Shown piece by piece: positions 56,285 to 64,000 of a stretch of 64,000 nucleotides of DNA. The notes below the pieces were generated by a model. The model made no database searches and was not told the DNA's origin. It saw only the letters and a list, made by a program, of their open reading frames with translations. Position 1 is the stretch's first letter; the number at the start of each line of letters is the position of its first letter. This DNA is from Platynereis dumerilii. Taxonomy: Eukaryota; Annelida; Polychaeta; Phyllodocida; Nereididae. Location: contig JAPTHN010000010.1 in the NCBI GenBank assembly GCA_026936325.1, positions 49,016,650-49,080,649 on the forward strand, written 5' to 3'. Position numbers and translations under genes: made by a program.

Positions 56285-57775
56285 GTTTCACAGCGTGCTT
56301 GAACAAACTTTGGGGTTAAAAAAATTGACCAAGAAAATGATTAGCGCAATGATGTAGAGGAAGGTCAGACGAACATTTTGACGTATCAAACGAAAAAATC
56401 TGTCGGGAATTTTTTGAGATATTTGAGTTTTAGATTTTTTTATTTATCACACCCTATTCTTAGCATGTAATCTCCATGAAAAAGTGATCAAACTGTCCAT
56501 TTTTCCTGTTAGGTAATATCCAAGATAAAAGTCATTATTCAGAAGCAAAATATGCAGTCATTGTCTCTGCAGAAAGTATGTACCACTTCATCCAGACTGA
56601 CAGGGTGTGATAAACCTATAACAGCTAACATTTCTGGCTAAAGGCCTGAGAAAATGTCTGCAATACCAGGTTGTGTTAGTTACATAATTCTGGTAAATAA
56701 CTTTAGCAAATTTGGTCTCATTATCTAATTGTAACAGGCTTTGTTGAGTTTTTGTGCATTTTATCACAAATTTTGCCACTGTGAAACAAGCATTTCATAA
56801 CAATGTAAAAGGATAGATAAAGTTGAGTAAATTATCAGACAATGCATGCATAGAATGTTTTTAAGTATATGTTTCACTATGAAGTTCAATCCCCTGATAT
56901 TACATGAAAAGTCTTTGTAATTGGGCAAAAAGACAAAAATAAGATTAAAAGCTATAAATAAACAGTAATATTCATGCTTTTAAAATGTATTTTGAGTACT
57001 TAAAATGGAGCTTTGGTGTTTAATGTTGATGTAGGTTATCTGGCATCCAAAATCAACCAATCTTCAATTGTATAGAAGAACAAAAATAGCATAAAATCAG
57101 TAAATTATGTGAAAATTTGTTTAATACAAACATGTACAACTATTGCACATTAAGACTGCAATGTCAAAGTATTTTACTCCATACTTGACTAAATGCTTCC
57201 AAACATTCTATCCATGTGTTTTCTGATGATTCATTGGCTACAATTTACATGACTGCAAAAGTACTTGTTTCACAGTGGTGAAATTTCTTAAAAAATACAT
57301 AAAAACCTCAATAATACACCATAGAGTTCAAAAGTGAGGTAGATTCTACTACAATTATTCACCAGAATGATTAAACTGAGGACAAGCTGGCAAATAAACA
57401 TATTTTATAAATTTTCTGAGAAATGCTTACTGTTATAGGTTTATCACACTCTGTCAGTCTGAATGAGGTGGCATGTTCTTGCTGTTGTGGCAATGACTAC
57501 ATATTTTTACTTCTAAATAATAACTTTTATCCTAGATATTACCTAACAGGAAAAATGGGCAGTTTTGATCATTTTTAGATGGAGATTTCATGCTAACAAT
57601 AGGGTGTGATAAATAAAAAGTTTAAAACTCAAATATCTCAAAAAATTCCCAACAGATTTTTTCGTTTGATACATCAAAATGTTCGCCTGATCTTCCTCTA
57701 CATCACTGCACTAATCGTTTTCTTGGTCAATTTTTTTAACCCCAAAGTTTGTTCAAGCTCGCTGTGGTTTGTGCA
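56285..57775. mobile_element. 1.5-kb foldback element
   Basis: Arms of roughly 500 bp are inverted: cttgaacaaactttggggtt at 56300 against aaccccaaagtttgttcaag at 57738, gggtgtgataaa words, and cactgtgaaacaag at 56777 against cttgtttcacagtg at 57265. Arms look 85-90% alike by eye. The central ~450 bp is unpaired. Confidence 0.85.
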
Positions 57776-57865
57776 TTCAGACGATTGGGATCAGGTGATC
57801 CATGTAATGACTCTTTGTACAGAAAATAAACATGTATAATTGTGAATATAACATTTTCTCAGAGG

Positions 57866-58160
57866 AGGGGCTCAGCTCAGATGGTAGGACAATGGGCTAT
57901 CAATTGTGGGGTCCCTGATCAGATCCCCACTGTGATCTTCTTATGAATGTTGGCAACATCACTGGGCCACCATTCTGGCCTGAGGAACCATTCAGAATTT
58001 ATGATTCTGGGAGAGGGGAGTTGGGGGTTGGGAGTTTTGTTGGAACTGTCTGTCAAAAATGTATACCCCCCTTTGGTTTCATGCTTATTTGTACCTCCCA
58101 TACATTCCATGCAGATTTTTTGTACGTCTCCTTTTATTTTTTAAAATTTCATAAAGCATG
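57866..58160 (+). mobile_element. tRNA-derived SINE-like repeat
   Basis: ggggctcagctcagatggtaggacaa resembles an A box and ccctgatcagatcccc a worn B box at about tRNA spacing. The body has no recognised tail. Confidence 0.35.
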
Positions 58161-58777
58161 TTGTGAGTAATAATTACCCACTTGAAACATGTGTCCTGAA
58201 AACTCCTGTTCCCAAGTCACAAATTCTACTTAGCCTGTAAGGCACATCAATTCTTGACAAAAGGTACAAATTAGTACTGTCCCCCCTTGAAGCATGTAAC
58301 ACCCACTCAGGTAAATCTCCCATCTCCCCCTCAACCGAGTCATAAATTCTGAATAGTCCCTTACTGATGTCACAGACAAAGCTTTTGGTCCAGGCATGAT
58401 AATTTAGCATAAACAGATGAGAAGCCATTCAGAGTCAGCTTGAAACTGATATAATATTTTAAACTCAAACAATCAACAATTGTACACAGGAGTTTGAAAT
58501 ACAACAGTTCATGAAGAAATGAAGGAGTTCATGTCAATTGCAGTTTGATGTGTGTGAACAACTGCCACAATACCAAGTTGGTCTTTGTAGTATACTATTG
58601 GTCAAAATTATGACAGCATTTTCCCAGCAGACATCGCTTGCCTGAAGCAAGCTGAAAAAAGTGACATGCAATGGGCAACTTGACCAATCGCCTGGCAGGA
58701 TTTTCTGGTGTCAGACCAGAAATTTTGCAAAATTTTTTTTTATTTGATCAAAGTCTACAAATATGAAATCATCTGTA

Positions 58778-60050
58778 AGTCAAGTCAGAGTTAGAAGCAA
58801 ATCAGAAGGCAGATAAAAGCAGTGCAGTAATAGCCCAATTGTTACACTGCTTTTTTCCCCCAGTGATCTGAGTGCATTTATCTGTATTTGAAAGGTTCAC
58901 AAAATATCAGATAATTGTATTTCATCACAACTTTGTGTCAAATTTCTCATGTGAAAAAACAAGTAGAGATTTAATAACATAGTTTCATCTACCAAGCAAA
59001 CTACGTAAATTTCTTTTAAGATACAGTGTGGTTTGAAAAGTTAGAAATTTTCAAAATTGGTCAACTTCAGACCAGATTTTGCTAGTTGCTAGTCTAGTTG
59101 TAAATTTTTAGTATAATTATGCATCAACCTAAAGAACACCTTCACTTGGGTTATAAGCATAATTTCCAAATTGGTATCTTTTTGGTTATACCTTGACGGA
59201 TTTTCAGAAATCAGTTGATTATTGAAACAGGAAATATCAGAAGTTAAAAATTATGGAGCAACAAATCGGCTACTGTGCTCAAAGTCAATAAAGTCTTCGT
59301 TGTTTGAATTCAGTAATATTGTTTCATATTTTAACTTAAGTGGTCCATTGTCCCCTTCCATGCATCGGCATTCTGAGTTTGACCTCAGATACAATAAATG
59401 GTTTGACCTGTTGGTGAAAGCACAGTAAGTGCCTCAATATTTGGCCTCTTTGACCTAAGAATTAATTTCATCAGAAGTGTAAGTGTAGTACACACTCATC
59501 AATTTGAACCTAATAATGCGTAGAATACAGAGTCATGTTTGTCTAATAAATCAAGACCGGTATTTGCTGGGCTGCTATGAACTACATTATGAAAGTTCCA
59601 TGAAATTCTAGGTTTTTCTGCTGAAATAGACCAATGTCTTTTGGACAGTTTTCGCTGAAGTGATATGGACAGTTTACTTGAACTGTGACAATTTCTACTT
59701 TTGAGCCTAGTCAGCATTCACTAAAATAATAATAATAATCTAAATTTGTCATTAAACATGTTATCCCTGCTTTATTCGTGACATACCAGACCCGCAAACA
59801 TCAGTCCCCAGACTAATTTGAAAATTTTTGTGGGCGTAATTGACGGACATTTACACTTTTTAGCCTGGTGTCCAGTGTATAAGTTAAATTCTTTGTGATT
59901 TTTAATTTTTCAGTTGCATACATAGTTAGAGAGCGATAGACATGCATTTCAATCTCAGTTGACATGTTAGCTGGAATATAATTCATTTAAATTACCAAAA
60001 AAACCCAGTTGTGGACGTAATGGATGGACATCGATTTTAGCCATTGAAGC
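58778..60050. other. Unassigned sequence
   Basis: AT-rich; a short (aat)n run near 59727. No gene or element recognised. Confidence 0.45.
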
Positions 60051-60530
60051 TTCTTGTACAAGAGGTGTTCAACTTATTTTGACAAGAAGTTTTACCCTAC
60101 ACGAAAACTGCCAAATGCTTCTTTTTTCCTGTCTGATGACAGAAAGAGTTAACTATAGGTCTTTTCAGTATTCGACATGTGCTTGAAATATTTTGGAACA
60201 GTTTGTACAATTTTATGAAACTTTTCCTGAGATAGGCCTCTCATCAGTTTTGAGAGCAATATTTCGGCCCGTGATAGTGGTTAGAAGTATATTTGCAGAT
60301 TTGACCAATTTTGTTAAAACTTCTCAGACATCATCAGATGGTCTTTGGTGACCTATTCAGTGTTCCCCAAGGTACATACAGGAATATTGCTTGCTTTCCT
60401 TTTTTAGATATTAAATTTTTTTAAGTACCATGGCCCAACACAGTCTTTTAATGAGTATTATCCCTTTTCTCTCTGTGGAAATACCTTAGGAAGGTTCTTT
60501 CTGAAACAAATTTTATATTTAAGCTTTCCA

Positions 60531-61507
60531 CACTGTAAAATCGGAGGCACTGATTCAGCTCAATTGATTGAGTGAGATGGTTGCACAAGTTGATTGAGCT
60601 AACATAGATTAATGTTTTAAGCTGAGATAATTCAAAATACCGAGCTGAGATAGCTCAAAATACTAAGCTATGTTGACTAAGGTATTCAAGCTGAGAAAAC
60701 TCTAAACAATGAGCTGTGTTGACTTACAGCTCAAAATATTGAGTTTTGTTGACTTATTGATCCAACCTGACACAACTCAAAATTTTGAGCTGTGTTTACT
60801 TATTTTTAGTTGTTTTTGATTTATATTTGTATGACCTGTCTTATAAAGTTATTTATGAATATGGGCTGTAATCCCAAAATATTGTTTGATCTCTCAAGGG
60901 GATCCACCTGATCCAGTATGCTTCATTTTAGCACACCATGGACAGGCCCAAGATGCATTCAACAAAGACCATTGCATCACAAGGAGATTTATAAATTAAT
61001 TTCTTGTGAATAAATCCCAATGGCCTGTGGCTCATCTCAGTTGGTATACAGTGCTAGAAGCCTATATTTGAACACACTCTGATTTGGAAATGTTGGTTGA
61101 CGTGTGAAAGCATGCATCTAATTACTCCCACAAATTAATTTAAGAGAGATAAAAATAAAAAGGTAACCAGCTAAAGTGGTGTGCTACTCATTTTTTCTCT
61201 GGGATAGTGTAATATAAATGTTCTTTTTTCTTGTAAGTAAATAATTATTTAAAACAAAATGCAGTCTTATGAGAAGTGCTTGTTATAGATGGCGCTATAT
61301 GTGGCATGACTGAGATGTCAAGCTATCTGCTACAACTGAAGCTTTCATATTTTCACAGCTTAATTTTATGATTCGTTTGTATAACTTACAGCATTGAGCT
61401 ATCATACCTTGACAACTTATAGGATTGAGCTATCATGGCTTGAAAATTATTAACATTCTCAGACAGCTCAAGTTATTGCTTCAACACAGTTTTCAAAATT
61501 TACAGTG
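60531..61507 (+). mobile_element. CACTG-ended MITE, copy 2 (977 bp)
   Basis: Same orientation, ends and length as 48198-49174, flanked by CA on both sides. I see about three base differences, all near 60767-60800 (for example ccaacctg for ccaagctg). Inserted in the mariner-sized element. Confidence 0.9.
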
Positions 61508-61652
61508 CAGCAGGTATTAGGCTATCCTATTTGAATTTCTAGAGGTGAAATTGTGACGTTTTCTGTATTTAATCACTGGACCATTAATGCATGAATTTTC
61601 GAGTAGGATTGCTTAAAGCACTGTAAATTTCTTTTATGCTGAAAACCATTTA

Positions 61653-62493
61653 TTAAGGTGGCTCGCTACCCACGAAATTACGTCACCTGCACACATTTCC
61701 GCGCAGCCGGGCAGGCCCTATCTTTCGTAACGTCACCACTGTGCTGACACTGTTCAAGATCTTTTTTTGATTTTAAGAATTTCTTGCGTCGGCCGCTTCG
61801 TTTGCGAATTGCGCCACTTCTATTGGGGTTAGAGACTTCCCGTTTGGAGCACTAGATGCGCTATGATGAGTACTACAAGTAGCCGGAGTTTCAGCTTGAT
61901 ACTCAGAATAGAACATTTTTACAGGCGATTTTCCTCAAGCAGGTCCAATTTCTCAAAAATGACTTGGTAATAAAAAAAAATTGTATATCAATTTCAAGTG
62001 TGGTAGGAAGGGTTGTCTGTATTATTATATTGTTCCCCACTATTTTTGGAAGTAAATGACAAAGAATTAAAAATTCCTATCTAGTCAATTTTTTTTAGCA
62101 CTATGGTTTATAAAAAAAGTTAAAATTGTCAAAATCAAAACTTTTATTCCGAGACCCTTGGAAAGTCCTTTAAACTAAATATATCTCTTTGAAATTGCAA
62201 TCAGTTTTTCCCTTCAAGTGTCTTCTTTAATTTCACGCTTCATTGCATAATATGGGAAGCATGACCACGGAATAGCAGGGAAATTTTCACAGTAAAAAAT
62301 TTAAGAAAAAAATTCAGTTTTTCAGGTTTGGGTGAACTGACTTTCTCGTGCATAATCTCAAATATTTTTTTTAAAAGGCTGGTAGCGACCACTTTTTTTT
62401 GTATATCTTTGCTATAAACTATATTTTGGATCATTCTAAACTATATTTGAGAAATTCTATCTTGGAAAGTTCACGAGTATCGAGCCACCTTAA
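61653..62493. mobile_element. TTAA-target MITE (GGTGGCTCG ends)
   Basis: ttaaggtggctcgctac at the left and gagtatcgagccaccttaa at the right give TTAA duplications around GGTGGCTCG inverted ends. TTAA target fits the piggyBac or Kolobok groups. 833 bp between duplications, non-coding. Confidence 0.8.
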
Positions 62494-63141
62494 TTGGTGT
62501 AGTCTTGCAGATGAAGCTTAGTTTTATTTGGTGTAAACCTTTTGTGGTCCTGTGTTTAAAAGTTTCAGGTGGAGCAAAGATATAAGATTCCTTGTTTTCT
62601 GCGACTTTTTTTCAAAATTGTGTTACTTTCGGCTTTATTTTTGTAACTTACACTTTCAGAAGTCAAGTAAAAACTTGTGTCCACCTCCTGTATTGTTACT
62701 GGAATGCTGTGCCATCTTTGTATGAATACGCTGATAACAGAACTTCATCACCGATCTCATTTTGTTTATCACCCCTGATTTGGCCATGAACCATGGCTAG
62801 GGGAATTAAATTTTGAAACCCCTTATGAGGGTGACATCCAATTGTTTCTTTGTGCAGAGGTTCACAATGAACATTAGCTCAAATAAATACCATAATCATC
62901 CTCCATGACACAAGACAGTATGCTTGAGGCAGTGAAACCGCCCCTCAAACGATGTTTTATCACACCTTCCAAACAAAATGCAATTAATTACCGTTGCTAT
63001 ATTTCTGAGACATTTGGGTGATATGACATGCAAGATGAGCATCATACGGATCACTCACAGCAATTTTGGCTCAACAAAGCAAAAATTCTCAATTTAGTGG
63101 CAGTTTTCATTTTTGTCAAAATAAGTTGAACACCTCTTGTA

Positions 63142-63928
63142 TCTTACAATCATCAGTGGCCATTGGAATTTTTTTGCTGAAATTCATTAAACCAATATCA
63201 TATCTAGGTAAAAGCAGCAAATTCAGCTAATTATCACATAAAAATACCCTCCAGCCAGCCTTTTGAACCTCTGACTGTAAATTTGAAAAAATATGTTTAC
63301 AAGAAGACTTTTCCTTTGGACGTCATGGCTGTCATAATCATCACATTGAAAAGTCACCCAGTGGTCCCCACAGAAGGCAAGGGAGGTACAGTAAAAAGAA
63401 AATGTCACCGGAAGAATGTGAACTAATTATTAGGCTACCGCATTGCTGCAATAGACGGTGCTTCAGAAAAAGGGCCACTGGTTAAATGCTAAAAATGACA
63501 AATTATAGCCACCTCAAAGGTCTGCCCAGAGCATGGTTTAATTGTATGCTCATGAAAAATGCCTACATTTCTCTGATTTACTTGTTGGTCAAGCTTATAA
63601 TTATACTGCAATTTTTCTTCTTTATGTCAGAAATTGGTTTCTAGGACCCTTAATTTACCTTTATCTGATCAAAACGCAATTGAGGCCTTTACTGGGCTTT
63701 CACCCGTTTGATTGGTAGCACAAATAATTTTATTTTGTGCAAAAGAAACGTCTTTGCTGGCCTATGTGGTTTCAGAAATTTTACTTGAACAGTCATCACG
63801 GCTTCTGATACATGCTCAAAGAAAATCAATAATGATTACACAAGAATTGAAGAGATTAGATAATTTATTAACTGACCTACATGTATTCTTCACAAGGCAA
63901 AACTGCGGTGGTTAATGAATGTGGAAGA
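63142..63928. other. Unassigned sequence
   Basis: No gene or element recognised; short frames lack domain support. Confidence 0.4.
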
Positions 63929-63968
63929 TTTGTACCATTATCAAATTCGCCTTTGATAATGGTACAAA
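63929..63968. repeat. Perfect 17-bp inverted repeat with 6-nt loop
   Basis: tttgtaccattatcaaa and tttgataatggtacaaa around ttcgcc. A strong hairpin near the window edge; it may be the edge of an element continuing to the right. Confidence 0.85.
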
Positions 63969-64000
63969 GAATTTCCGATGCTTATGAATTTGAAATGCTT

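Larger units (their letters stand above)
56090..58777. mobile_element. Long element with TACAGATNATTTCATATTTGT ends
   Basis: The left end tacagattatttcatatttg, continuing tagac, is inverted at 58752-58777 (gtctacaaatatgaaatc, atctgta), with TA at both edges. The same ends as the two short MITEs at 54064 and 55791. It contains a large foldback (56285-57775) and a SINE-like repeat. No transposase seen; the foldback may be its own body or an insertion. Confidence 0.7.
60057..63141. mobile_element. Mariner-sized TA element carrying two nested insertions
   Basis: The left end tacaagaggtgttcaactta, continuing ttttgaca, is exactly inverted at 63115-63141. TA at both edges. Subtracting the nested 977-bp and 833-bp elements with their duplications leaves about 1.27 kb, the length of a mariner. 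No transposase frame survives. Confidence 0.82.

Overview
This is animal nuclear DNA. It is AT-rich and intron-rich, and it is packed with minisatellites, MITEs, non-LTR retrotransposons and DNA transposons. The mix (L2/CR1-like LINE, DIRS-order element, Harbinger, mariner, hAT and Penelope-like remnants, tRNA-derived SINEs) fits a marine invertebrate, perhaps a deuterostome such as an echinoderm, hemichordate or lancelet. I cannot fix the species from the sequence.

The main host feature is one minus-strand gene, read here from seven exons with matching splice phases: 41203-41155 (ATG and signal peptide), 27656-27569, 24561-24401, 6149-6047, 5307-5171, 1323-1263 and 890-730. It probably continues beyond the left edge. 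The 253 residues visible form a secreted, cysteine-rich protein built of three two-exon modules with repeating intron phases (1-2-1). I do not recognise the family.

The introns hold nearly everything else on the left. The intron at 1.3-5.2 kb is almost wholly a 22-bp minisatellite. The 18-kb intron at 6.15-24.4 kb holds a SINE, a ~93-bp satellite, and an L2/CR1-like LINE (8.5-23.8 kb) that carries a mariner-like element (9347-10600) and a DIRS-order retrotransposon (about 10818-21984). The DIRS element is itself interrupted by an apparently complete PIF/Harbinger transposon at 15305-21221. The Harbinger has a MADF/Myb-like gene (+) and a DDE transposase gene (-) that converge on a repeat-rich centre. 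Their 3' ends carry inverted copies of one 93-bp sequence.

From 24.5 to 41 kb the gene's long 5' introns contain a Penelope-like remnant, two hAT-like MITEs, several TA-flanked MITEs and a 1-kb (GAA)n tract. From 41.2 to 64 kb I see no convincing host gene. That region is a second field of nested transposons: a TIR element around a LINE around a 4.9-kb TIR element around two MITEs (46.2-53.4 kb); a foldback element and a SINE inside a TIR element (56.1-58.8 kb); and two elements inside a mariner-sized element (60.1-63.1 kb). Two 977-bp CACTG-ended copies at 48.2 and 60.5 kb are almost identical, so mobilisation was recent.
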